DNA from: Bacteroidia bacterium
GTDB taxonomy: Bacteria > Bacteroidota > Bacteroidia > NS11-12g > UBA955
Direction of reading: 5' to 3'
DNA: 8,102 nt
Assembly: GCA_023258655.1 (NCBI GenBank)
Contig: JALQWO010000074.1
Span: 1-8,102 of the forward strand
Below are positions 1-8,000 of this stretch, piece after piece (within the stretch, counting starts at the first letter, position 1; each line of letters starts with the position of its first letter). The notes under the pieces are model-generated. The model made no database searches. It had not been told where the DNA came from and worked only from the letters and a program-made list of their open reading frames with translations. A program made the position numbers and the translations under genes.

Positions 1-913
1 TCAGTCCGTCTGTTTTAACCCCTCGATCTGCAAGCGAATTCAAAATTCTCATTCCCTCCTTGTTGTATTCCTTTGACTTTTCCAAAATCATTTTGTCTAA
101 TCCCAGATTCTGCCATTCTTGACGTACTATCTGTACACGTTTGATCAGGTCTGTCTCCTTAAACCATAATTCAGTGTTGGCGTTTAGCTCACAAGATTTG
201 ATGTATAGCCATGTTTTTTTGCCCTCCATGATATCACCTCCCGAGACTTTGCCTGTTTTGTCTGCGTCACCAAAGGCATCTAGGTAATCGTCCATCATTT
301 GGAAGCTCATACCGATGGCAATGGCAAAATCATAAAGCTCTTGTACAGTGTCTTTTTCTGCATTGGCAACCAATGCACCGGAAGCAAGACTACAACCCAA
401 CAATACAGCGGTTTTGTATTCAATCATTCGTAGATATTCCGCCTCGCTCACTGCGTTACGCTCGGCAAAATCCATATCGTCCTGCTGTCCTTCACAAACT
501 TGCGTAGCCGTTTTGGAGAACAAATCCAAAATGTCATTCTTGCACGCGCCATCAAATGCCAATATGGATTCATAGGCTTTGACCAATAAATTGTCTCCGG
601 CCAAAATCGCGGTGGGCTCATTCCATTTTTTATGTACGGTGGGTAAGCCCCGACGTTGATCGGCACGGTCCATAATATCGTCGTGTACCAAACTAAAATT
701 GTGAAAAACCTCCATGGCATGGGCTACGGGAAGGGCTTCTGCTGCAGTTCCTCCACAGGCTTCAGCACCTGTCATACAGAGTATGGGACGGATCCTTTTA
801 CCACCCAACTCCATGATGTATCGCATGGGATCGTACAAGTTGCTTGGCTTCCCCTGGAAGGCATGAGCCTGTAAATAGGCGACGTAGCGGGCGTGTAGAG
901 ATGCAATACTCAT
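1..913 (-). CDS. Polyprenyl diphosphate synthase (trans-isoprenyl synthase family), 3' end beyond window
   Basis: Chain-elongating trans-prenyltransferase. Enzymes of this family condense isopentenyl diphosphate onto an allylic diphosphate, in the cytosol, to make precursors for quinones, carotenoids or lipid carriers. The frame starts at ATG 913 and stays open to base 1, giving 304 codons with no stop, so only the last residues should be missing (family about 320-330). Visible motifs are GGKRIRP (residues 37-43), the first Asp-rich motif DDIMD (78-82) followed by RRG, EGQQDDMD (141-148), EYKTA (165-169), the second Asp-rich motif DDYLD (208-212) and GGDIMEGKKT (225-234). All Mg-diphosphate ligands appear intact. 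The first Asp-rich motif has no two-residue insertion, and Phe73 sits five residues before it. In the family this suggests a short product (C15-C20) rather than a long quinone tail, but that is inference. The ATG lies one base after the rnr stop codon, with no Shine-Dalgarno, so translation is probably coupled. Confidence 0.95.
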   Translation of the reverse strand, partial: MSIASLHARYVAYLQAHAFQGKPSNLYDPMRYIMELGGKRIRPILCMTGAEACGGTAAEALPVAHAMEVFHNFSLVHDDIMDRADQRRGLPTVHKKWNEPTAILAGDNLLVKAYESILAFDGACKNDILDLFSKTATQVCEGQQDDMDFAERNAVSEAEYLRMIEYKTAVLLGCSLASGALVANAEKDTVQELYDFAIAIGMSFQMMDDYLDAFGDADKTGKVSGGDIMEGKKTWLYIKSCELNANTELWFKETDLIKRVQIVRQEWQNLGLDKMILEKSKEYNKEGMRILNSLADRGVKTDGL

Positions 914-914
914 G

Positions 915-3023
915 TTAGTCTAACAAATTAAAATCAATTATTCTTTTCTGTGGATCGGTTTTTTTCACGGAAACCGTAATTGGGTCCCCCAAATGGTAAC
1001 TCCGCTTTGTTCGCTGACCAACCAATTTTTTCTCTGCTTCGTAATACGTGAATCGATCGCCTTTGACATCAGCCATTCGAATCAAACCTTCACAATGATA
1101 TTCGGTTGCCATTGCGTAAATGCCCCATTCCGTGATGCCTGTAATGGTGGCATCCATGATTTTGCCAATGTGTTGCTCCATCATCAAGGCCAACGTGTAT
1201 TTGGTACTCGCTCTTTCGGCCTCCGCAGCTTTCTGTTCCATGTTGCTGCTGTGTTTGGCGATCATTTCAATCTCAGATTCACTCATGCTCGGCTTTGGGT
1301 CCATTAAATAGCCTTGTAGCAGCCGATGTACCAACAAATCAGGGTAACGACGAATGGGAGAGGTAAAATGGGTATAAAATTGGAAGGCGAGTCCGAAGTG
1401 GTCCGACCGAAATGCTGTATAAACAGCCTTAGACATTGTCCGAATGGCCATTTGTTGCAGGATCTCAGCACTGGGATCGTTGGCTGTTCGTTCCATCAAT
1501 TCATTGAATGATTTACGCATTTGGGCCTCGTTGTCTATGTTGATGGGATATCCCATCAATTTGCAAAAACGAGCAAATTCAATCAACTTGTCTTGGGGCG
1601 GTAAATCGTGTGACCGATAGATAAATGGCAACTCCGGTTTTTTCAGCGTTTTTACGTATTTGGCCACGGCTTCATTGGCCATCAACATAAAAGTCTCAAT
1701 CAATAAGTGGGCATCGAAGCGCGTTTTAACGTACGATTCTATCGGACGTTTGTTTTCATCAAACCGGAAGCGAATTTCCTTGGATTCGAAGCGCAACGCA
1801 CCATTGGCAAATCGAATGGCTTCGAAATGTTTGGCCATGCGATTCAACAACTGCAACTCCTCAACATGATCTCCTTTGCCCGTTTCAATCACTTCTTGGG
1901 CTTCTTCATAGGCGAATCTCCGTTTGCTGTTGATCACTGTTTTTCCGAACCATTGATTCAAGATTTCAAACGATGGACTCAAGGTAAAAACAACACTAAA
2001 CGCCAATCGATCCACATGTGGTTTTAACGAGCACAGGTCGTTACTTAATTTTTCTGGAAGCATTGGAATTGTGCGATCAACCAAATAAACACTGGTTCCA
2101 CGAATCACTGCTTCCTTGTCGATGGGTGAACCTGGCTTCACAAAATGAGATACATCTGCAATGTGTACGCCCAACAGCAAATTTCCATCTGCCAATTTTT
2201 CAATGGAGATGGCATCGTCAAAATCTTTAGCATCCGCAGGGTCTATGGTGATGCAGAATGCCTGTCGCATGTCTACACGTTCCCCCCAATCTTTGGACGA
2301 AATTTCATTCGGTATGGCCTCTGATTCCTCCAGTACGGCATCAGGGAATCGGGTATTGAAGCCAAATTCCGCCACAATGGCATGCATTTCGGTATCCGCT
2401 TGCCCAACTTCACCCAAAATGTCGATCACTCGCCCCAAGGGATTACGGCTGTTGTGAGGAAAATCGTACACCTCAATGATGGCCTTATATCCATCGTATT
2501 TGGGATCAATTGTATCCGTGAGTTTGATATCCTTCAAACCGTTCTTCTGCAATAAACCAAAAGCGTTTTTTTCGAACACATCCAAAATCGCACTGTAACG
2601 CTGGGGAATTCGCTCTAAAAGACCAATTGATTTTACGTAGGTCCGTTTTCCCTTGGTGCGGATCTCACAATTGACTCGATCGCCAGGCAGCAACTTGCCA
2701 ACCATGTCGTTGTCCATGTAAATCTGTTGCAATTCTCCATCCAATTCCATCCTCACATAATAATCCCCACGATTCGATAGTACTAGTTCTCCCTCCGATT
2801 TCACAGTGGGTTGGATGGGAGAGAAGGTGCCTTTTGCTGGCTCCCTGATCAGACCTCGGTTTGCCAATTTGATCAATGCCTGATGCACCATCTCTTTGGT
2901 GAAATTGGCCTCCTTGGGAAGGCGAGAGAATACTTGGTTGGCATTGTAAGTGCCTTTGCCGGCATTTTCTAATATGGCCAGAACTACGCGCTCTGGGAAG
3001 GTGATTTTACTGCGATTTGACAA
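915..3023 (-). CDS. rnr: Ribonuclease R (3'-5' exoribonuclease, RNB family)
   Basis: Processive, hydrolytic 3'-to-5' exoribonuclease that degrades structured RNA, including rRNA and mRNA fragments. It has 702 residues. The order is a winged-helix domain (about 9-66), two cold-shock OB domains (about 76-131 and 142-224), the RNB catalytic domain (about 249-575) and a C-terminal S1 domain (about 618-700). The RNB signature TIDPADAKDFDD (259-270) supplies the four metal-binding aspartates D261, D267, D269 and D270. By alignment from memory these match D272, D278, D280 and D281 of E. coli RNase R. HFTSPIRRYPDLLVHR (552-567) is the second family signature. The protein is about 110 residues shorter than the E. 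coli enzyme and ends right after the S1 domain, with no lysine-rich tail. The start is TTG: an in-frame TAG lies four codons upstream, and the first ATG (residue 45) would cut into the winged helix. No Shine-Dalgarno is seen. The winged helix and S1 domain favour RNase R over RNase II. Confidence 0.96.
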   Translation of the reverse strand: MSNRSKITFPERVVLAILENAGKGTYNANQVFSRLPKEANFTKEMVHQALIKLANRGLIREPAKGTFSPIQPTVKSEGELVLSNRGDYYVRMELDGELQQIYMDNDMVGKLLPGDRVNCEIRTKGKRTYVKSIGLLERIPQRYSAILDVFEKNAFGLLQKNGLKDIKLTDTIDPKYDGYKAIIEVYDFPHNSRNPLGRVIDILGEVGQADTEMHAIVAEFGFNTRFPDAVLEESEAIPNEISSKDWGERVDMRQAFCITIDPADAKDFDDAISIEKLADGNLLLGVHIADVSHFVKPGSPIDKEAVIRGTSVYLVDRTIPMLPEKLSNDLCSLKPHVDRLAFSVVFTLSPSFEILNQWFGKTVINSKRRFAYEEAQEVIETGKGDHVEELQLLNRMAKHFEAIRFANGALRFESKEIRFRFDENKRPIESYVKTRFDAHLLIETFMLMANEAVAKYVKTLKKPELPFIYRSHDLPPQDKLIEFARFCKLMGYPINIDNEAQMRKSFNELMERTANDPSAEILQQMAIRTMSKAVYTAFRSDHFGLAFQFYTHFTSPIRRYPDLLVHRLLQGYLMDPKPSMSESEIEMIAKHSSNMEQKAAEAERASTKYTLALMMEQHIGKIMDATITGITEWGIYAMATEYHCEGLIRMADVKGDRFTYYEAEKKLVGQRTKRSYHLGDPITVSVKKTDPQKRIIDFNLLD

Positions 3024-3039
3024 GGATGAGAAAAACTAA

Positions 3040-3071
3040 AATGCGTGAAATAATGGGTAAAGTTACGCATT
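3040..3071 (-). promoter_or_regulatory. Hairpin with T-rich tail in the transporter-rnr gap: possible weak terminator or attenuator
   Basis: On the minus strand the arms AATGCGT (3071-3065) and ACGCATT (3046-3040) are perfect 7-bp complements. They enclose an 18-nt loop and are followed directly by TTAGTTTTT, which ends 8 nt before the TTG start of rnr. A stem plus T-tract looks like an intrinsic terminator. However, only three of the seven pairs are G-C and the loop is large, so termination would be partial at best. The loop also contains TAACTTTA, one base off the Bacteroidota TAnnTTTG -7 box, but no TTTG lies at the -33 distance. It could be an attenuator, an mRNA processing site or chance. 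Confidence 0.3.
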
Positions 3072-3080
3072 ATTCTTGTG

Positions 3081-4409
3081 TTATTGGGGATGATTGTCGT
3101 GCTCGAAATAATCCAAATCCTTGTGAAAGGCTTCTTCCACGTTGTAGGTCCCCCAGAATGCCAACATCAAACAAACCGACCCAATGATCAAAGCGGCTAC
3201 GCTGAAAGATCGGCCGTCGAAAGAATTTGAAGTACTGAATGTACTTGAAAAATATTCAAAACCCATGGTAATAAGCAAAACACCCCCACGCACAAAGTTG
3301 GGCACAGTGGCTGCTACGGTACTTCGGATATTCGTGCCAAACTGCTCAGACGCGTTGGTGACAAAAATTGCCCAATAACCTGTTACTGCACCCAGCAGAA
3401 ATGCGATAAATCTATAGTAATTCTGATTTCCTATGGGGCCATATAAAAAAACCAATGTCATGATGGCAATTCCCATCAAGTTGAGGTAAATGACTTTTTT
3501 ACGACTTTTAAACAACTGACTGAGTAACCCTGATATCAAATCGCCTGTGCTGAGCCCAACATAACTCCACATCACCATTTCTGGAGTAGCAACGGCAAAA
3601 GCCTTGATTGCATCCGGATTGACGGAAACCCCTGTACTGGCCAAAATTTCAGGAAAAAATTTGTGCGATAGCGCAATCAAAATACCCACCACAAACCAAA
3701 CGGGCAGGCCAATCACAATGCAAGCAATGTACTTTCTGAAATGTGCTTTTTTAAACAACATGAAAAAATTGCCGCGCTTGATATTTGTGCTGGCTGCGTT
3801 CTCAAATAGCGAACTCTCAAACGTGCCGGCGCGCATCAACAAAAGCAACAAGCCGAGAACACCTCCCACAATGTATGCAGTTTGCCAATTCTCGAGTCGA
3901 CTGCCAATGAGGTTACTCATAAAATGGGTGATGCCATCACCATTCTTGGCGACAAAAAAGGCAAAAACGGCCCCCAGCGCACCAAAAGTCACAATAATCA
4001 TGGTCCCAATGCCGCGCTTTTCTTTGGGCATCAACTCACTCACCAGCGTAATTGCTGCACCCAATTCTCCGGCAAGGCCGATGCCTGCCAGTAATCGCCA
4101 AAATTTATAGGCCTCTACGGTTGTCACAAAGGCATTGGCCACGTTCGCCAAGCTGTATAACAGTATCGATCCAAAAAGGACACTCACTCTTCCTTTGACA
4201 TCGCCCAAAATCCCCCAAATCAAACCACCAATGAGCATCCCTGCCATCTGCCAGCGGAACAAGACAGTTTCGTAGGTATTTACATCGATATTTAACGATG
4301 AAAGACTATCTTTCTTGATGATATTAAACAATATCAAATCATAAATATCCACGAAATAACCCAACGAAGCCACCGTGATAAGTAGTGCGATATTCTTCTT
4401 CTGCTTCAT
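3081..4409 (-). CDS. Major facilitator superfamily transporter, organic acid/metabolite:H+ symporter-like
   Basis: Inner-membrane secondary transporter of 442 residues with about 12 hydrophobic segments and both termini polar. TM1 (about 6-29) carries D21-x-x-D24, the same spacing as the DGxD motif of the aromatic-acid and sialate symporters. The loop 2-3 motif is GDVKGR (69-74). TM4 carries RLLAGIGLAGELGAA (105-119) followed by SELMPKEKRG (124-133), which resembles the MHS and NanT-type families. EQFGTNIRST (355-364) corresponds to the conserved loop before a late helix. These features suggest a proton-coupled symporter for a small organic anion or related metabolite; I cannot name the substrate. 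I chose ATG 4409 because its ATG overlaps the TGA of the upstream reductase gene (ATGA). A TTG at 4436 in the same frame would add nine residues and overlap the neighbour by 31 nt, which is less likely. Overlap of stop and start suggests coupled translation with fRMsr. Confidence 0.9.
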   Translation of the reverse strand: MKQKKNIALLITVASLGYFVDIYDLILFNIIKKDSLSSLNIDVNTYETVLFRWQMAGMLIGGLIWGILGDVKGRVSVLFGSILLYSLANVANAFVTTVEAYKFWRLLAGIGLAGELGAAITLVSELMPKEKRGIGTMIIVTFGALGAVFAFFVAKNGDGITHFMSNLIGSRLENWQTAYIVGGVLGLLLLLMRAGTFESSLFENAASTNIKRGNFFMLFKKAHFRKYIACIVIGLPVWFVVGILIALSHKFFPEILASTGVSVNPDAIKAFAVATPEMVMWSYVGLSTGDLISGLLSQLFKSRKKVIYLNLMGIAIMTLVFLYGPIGNQNYYRFIAFLLGAVTGYWAIFVTNASEQFGTNIRSTVAATVPNFVRGGVLLITMGFEYFSSTFSTSNSFDGRSFSVAALIIGSVCLMLAFWGTYNVEEAFHKDLDYFEHDNHPQ

Positions 4410-4900
4410 GATAGGACTTTGGCCAAAGTACGACAAAAATTCTCTAATTCTGAGCGGTCAAGATCATCAAAATGGGCTAAATGCTCACTGTCTACATCCA
4501 ACACGCCCCAAAACTCTCCTGAAGATCTCCAAAGGGGCACAACGATTTCACTTTTGCTGACGGCACTGCACGCAATGTGTCCTGGAAAGGCGTCAACATC
4601 TGGAACTACTATGGTGCATTGATCTCGCCAGCTGCTCCCACAGACTCCTTTTCCAAAAGCGATGCGGGTGCAAGCCACCGGGCCTTGGAATGGTCCCAAG
4701 ATGAGTTCGCCTTCTTGTTTGCGGTAAAAACCCACCCACCACCAACCGAAAATCTCTTTCAACAAGGCAGCGGCATTTGCCAAATTAGCCACATCGTCAA
4801 CCGTTGTATCCAAAATGCCGGCCAATTGACCTTGGGCTTGGTTGTATTTTTCGGATTTCGACAATAAATGCCACTCCATGGGGGTGAATGCGTCGCTCAT
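4406..4900 (-). CDS. msrC: Free methionine-(R)-sulfoxide reductase (GAF-domain fRMsr)
   Basis: Cytosolic GAF-fold enzyme that reduces free L-methionine-(R)-sulfoxide to methionine, with the disulfide recycled by thioredoxin. It acts on the free amino acid and not on protein-bound residues. The protein has 164 residues, close to the 165 of E. coli YebR/MsrC. All three redox cysteines are present: C77 (in VACTRI), C87 (in GKGVCG) and C111 (in GHIACSA). They keep the spacing of E. coli C84, C94 and C118, where the last is catalytic. The acidic substrate-binding residues are also seen: E118 (SEIV) and D135/D137 (VLDVDS). The GPFQG motif (69-73) is typical. Other GAF proteins lack this cysteine set, so the assignment is firm. 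The start is ATG 4900 with no Shine-Dalgarno; a second ATG at codon 8 is possible, but the upstream one gives the usual length. It is the first gene of the minus-strand block and overlaps the transporter start by 4 nt. Confidence 0.94.
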   Translation of the reverse strand: MSDAFTPMEWHLLSKSEKYNQAQGQLAGILDTTVDDVANLANAAALLKEIFGWWWVGFYRKQEGELILGPFQGPVACTRIAFGKGVCGSSWRDQCTIVVPDVDAFPGHIACSAVSKSEIVVPLWRSSGEFWGVLDVDSEHLAHFDDLDRSELENFCRTLAKVLS

Positions 4901-5007
4901 GGCTGCGAATTAAACCGATTTGGAGGATTTATTCGTCATTGGCAAAGTATTTTTGGTTGGCCCTTGATTCCATCGTAAATTGCGAGTTTATTTTATAAAA
5001 ACTATCG
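4901..5007. promoter_or_regulatory. Divergent intergenic region between msrC and the SNF2 ATPase gene
   Basis: These 107 bases separate two head-to-head genes and should hold both promoters. The plus-strand candidate is described separately. On the minus strand I see only the near-match TACTTTG (4949-4943), one base short of TAnnTTTG and with no good -33 partner. A perfect 10-bp A/T palindrome, TTTTATAAAA, lies at 4991-5000, seven bases before the SNF2 ATG. A/T-rich sequence before the start in place of a Shine-Dalgarno is usual in Bacteroidota. No terminator or open frame is seen. Confidence 0.6.
4948..4955 (+). promoter_or_regulatory. Candidate Bacteroidota -7 box (TATTTTTG) for the SNF2 gene
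   Basis: TATTTTTG fits the TAnnTTTG -7 consensus of the Bacteroidota primary sigma factor exactly. The nearest upstream TTTG (4919-4922) is 25 bases away, longer than the usual spacer of about 19-21. An alternative is TTTG at 4952-4955 acting as the -33 element, 20 bases before the poorer -7 box TAAATTGC (4976-4983). The first option would give a leader of about 45 nt and the second under 20 nt. Confidence 0.35.
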
Positions 5008-8000
5008 ATGGAGGTAATAAACACCAAGCCGTTTGAGGTAGTATTCACCTTCGTAAGACATACCCATTTGGGCGTTTTGGTGGAGGCGAATGCAGTGCAG
5101 TTGTTGGAAAATGGGAATCCATCATTGACATTTCAGCGCATCAGGGAGAAAACAGCCGATTATTTTGGCCTTAATCCTGAACAAAAAAAGGTTGTTGAGA
5201 TTTTGGAAGGCTTCGAAAATGAGGCCATCATGAAACGCTTTTATAAAGGGACGCGGAAGATTAAGCCCGTAGATTTTTTCATCAAACAGTTCGATGAGGA
5301 GACAAAAAAGACGGTTTTGGCCTTTGTTGAGGCGGAGTTGCTCAAAGTCATTCGAGAAGTTAAGAACTACCCCATGTACTGGTCGGGGAAAACGGGAGAA
5401 CCGATGGGTACCAAGATTGATTTCTTCAACGAGCCTTCAACACCGTTATTTCATTTCCGAAGAGATGAAACAGGGATGAATTATTTCGTCACCATCAAAC
5501 ACCGCGGAGAGAAAGTGCATTTTTGTGATCCAGAAAGTGAATTGCTGATTTCTCAGCCCGCTTGGTTACTCACACCCAATAAGCTGTTGTTTTTTGGCGC
5601 AAATGTGGAGGGTAAAAAAATCAAACCCTTTCTAAGAAAGAAGTTCATACACATAGATCCACACCAAGAAGCAACCTACATGCAGAAGTTCGTGGGCCCG
5701 CTGCTGGAAAATCACGATGTGTTTGCGTTGGGTTTTGACATTGTTACAGACCAATTGGAAGTGCAGCCCCTGTTGAAACTGACATCAAGTTGGGAAAAAC
5801 CCCATTTGGTGTTGTATATGAAATATGGCAGTTGGGTATTTCCATACCATGTCAACAAAAAGGTGAATGTTCGATTGGAGGAAAGAGAAGGAACTTACAC
5901 TTTTCATCGAATTAAGCGATTGTATTCTGTTGAAAAACAGAAGATTGAAACTTTGAAAGAATTGGGATTGTTTCAAACAAACGGCAGTTTATTTACCTTG
6001 GAATCTGAGGCATCTGAGACTTCTGATGCCCTGGACATTGTATCTTGGGTTAACGAGAATCGCGGAGCACTGGAAAGGGCCGGATTTGAGATACAACAAG
6101 AGGATGGGGCTACGCAGTATTATCTTGGAGGCATCCAGCTGTCTGTCACAGTGAAAAATGGCATCGATTGGTTTGATGTTCATGCTGTGGTGAAGTTCGA
6201 TGGTTTCGAGATTCCATTCATCAAGTTAAGAAAGCATATTTTAGAAAAGCGAAGAGAGTATGTTCTGCCGAATGGAAAAGTGGTAATTCTTCCATCAGAG
6301 TGGTTTGTTCAGTTTGCCCAAATTGTGAATTTGGCTGATGTTCATGATGAGGCATACCGTGTGAGGAACATACATGTGTCTTTGTTGGCTGATTTGGATG
6401 AATATTTAAATGAGGCTCCACCCACTCCAGATTGGACAGAAGCCCTTCATAGAGGAACCATTCCAAGCGCAGAATTGCCTATGGGATTCAAGGGGGAGTT
6501 GCGCAATTATCAATTAGAGGGGTACAGTTGGATCAAATTCATGCAGCAAAATCGATTTGGAGCTTTGCTCGCCGATGACATGGGTTTGGGTAAAACGATT
6601 CAAACATTGGCGCAATTGCAAGCCTTGGCATTGGAACATCGAAGCGAAAAAGAACTCAATCAGCAATTGGGATTGGTTGCCAATGGACCAACGTTGGCTG
6701 TGGGAGAGGCGGAGAAGTCTTCTACATCGACGATGGATGGGAAGCCATTGCCTCCAGAGGCTATGCATAACGGCCCCATTTTGATCATCGCTCCAAAATC
6801 GCTGTTGTATAACTGGATGTCTGAGTCTGCCAAATTTTGTCCCACCTTGAAAACATGTTTGTACTCGGGGTTGAGCCGACAAAAGTTAATTCCCACTTTT
6901 GGGAAGTTGGATTTGGTGGTGATGTCTTATGGCACGATGCGCAACGACATTGAAATCTTGCGCAATTACCGATTCAATTGTATTGTTCTAGACGAAAGCC
7001 AGGCGATAAAAAACCCCTCGTCACAGACTTCAAGGGCTTTGCTTAAGTTGCAGTCGAAAAGTCGCATTGCACTAACAGGTACGCCCATTGAGAATACATT
7101 GCTCGACATATGGAGTCAAATGAATTTTTTGAATCCTGGTTTGTTGGGCAGTTACACCTATTTTGAAAAGCAGTTTATTCGTCCAATCGAAAAAGGAGCA
7201 AACCCTCAGAAAACAGAGGAGTTACGGAAGTTGATCGATCCTTTCGTACTTCGTCGCACCAAAAAACAGGTAATGAAGGAATTGCCGCCAAAGATTGAAA
7301 AAGTACATTTCTGTGAAATGAGTGCGGAACAAGCGGAACTCTATGAATCAGTAAAAAATCAATACCGAAACGAAATCTTGAGCCACGTTACTGAACTGGG
7401 TATCTCAAAATCGCGTTTGAAAATATTCAATGGATTGATGCACTTGCGGCAAATCGCCCTCAATCCCACATTGAAAGATGTAAACTACGAGGGTGGAAGC
7501 GGCAAAGATGATGAAATTATGCGCATGCTATTGCGCGCTGTGGCGAATGGTCACAAAGTACTTTTCTTTTCTCAGTTTGTCGGTTACTTGAAGGTATTTG
7601 AGGACATTTTTGAACAACAGGGCGTAGATTATTGCTATTTGGATGGGTCCATGGATGAAAAGGAAAGACAAGTACAAATTGATTTATTTCAAAACGACGA
7701 TAAAAAGCGGGTATTCCTGTTGAGTTTGCGTGCAGGAAATAGCGGATTGAATTTAACAGCCGCTGATTACGTCTTTTTGGCCGATCCATGGTGGAATCCT
7801 TTTACCATGAAGCAAGCCGAAGACAGGGCACATCGTATTGGACAGGATAAGCCGGTTTTTTCTTACAAGTTCATCACCAAAGATACCATCGAAGAGAAAA
7901 TCCTTGCCCTACAAGCCAAGAAAGCGGCATTGGCAGAGAGTGTGATTCCCGATGAGGATTCTATTTTGTCTAGTTTGAACTTAGAAGAACTGGAAGATTT

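Noticed and set aside
448..720. Open frame of 90 codons on the minus strand at the left end
   Set aside because: It overlaps the prenyl synthase in another frame of the same strand. The frame from 913 carries all the catalytic motifs, so this one is a shadow.
3604..4110. Open frame of 168 codons on the plus strand
   Set aside because: It lies wholly antisense to the well-supported transporter gene, and its translation shows no family motif. Such frames are common opposite genes rich in hydrophobic codons.
4434..4436. TTG as an upstream start for the transporter
   Set aside because: It would extend nine residues into the reductase gene. The ATG at 4409 forms a standard ATGA junction and sits right before TM1 with a positively charged N-terminus.
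4922..4926. GGAGG-like sequence on the plus strand in the divergent region
   Set aside because: It is about 80 bases before the SNF2 start, with no start codon near, so it cannot serve as its ribosome binding site.
5010..5015. GGAGGT resembling a Shine-Dalgarno sequence
   Set aside because: It lies within codons 1-3 of the SNF2 gene, and no suitable start codon follows at the right distance. The upstream ATG gives the complete conserved N-terminus.
6514..6882. Open frame of 122 codons on the minus strand within the SNF2 gene
   Set aside because: It is antisense to conserved motifs I and Ia of the ATPase, and its product is low-complexity without recognisable features.
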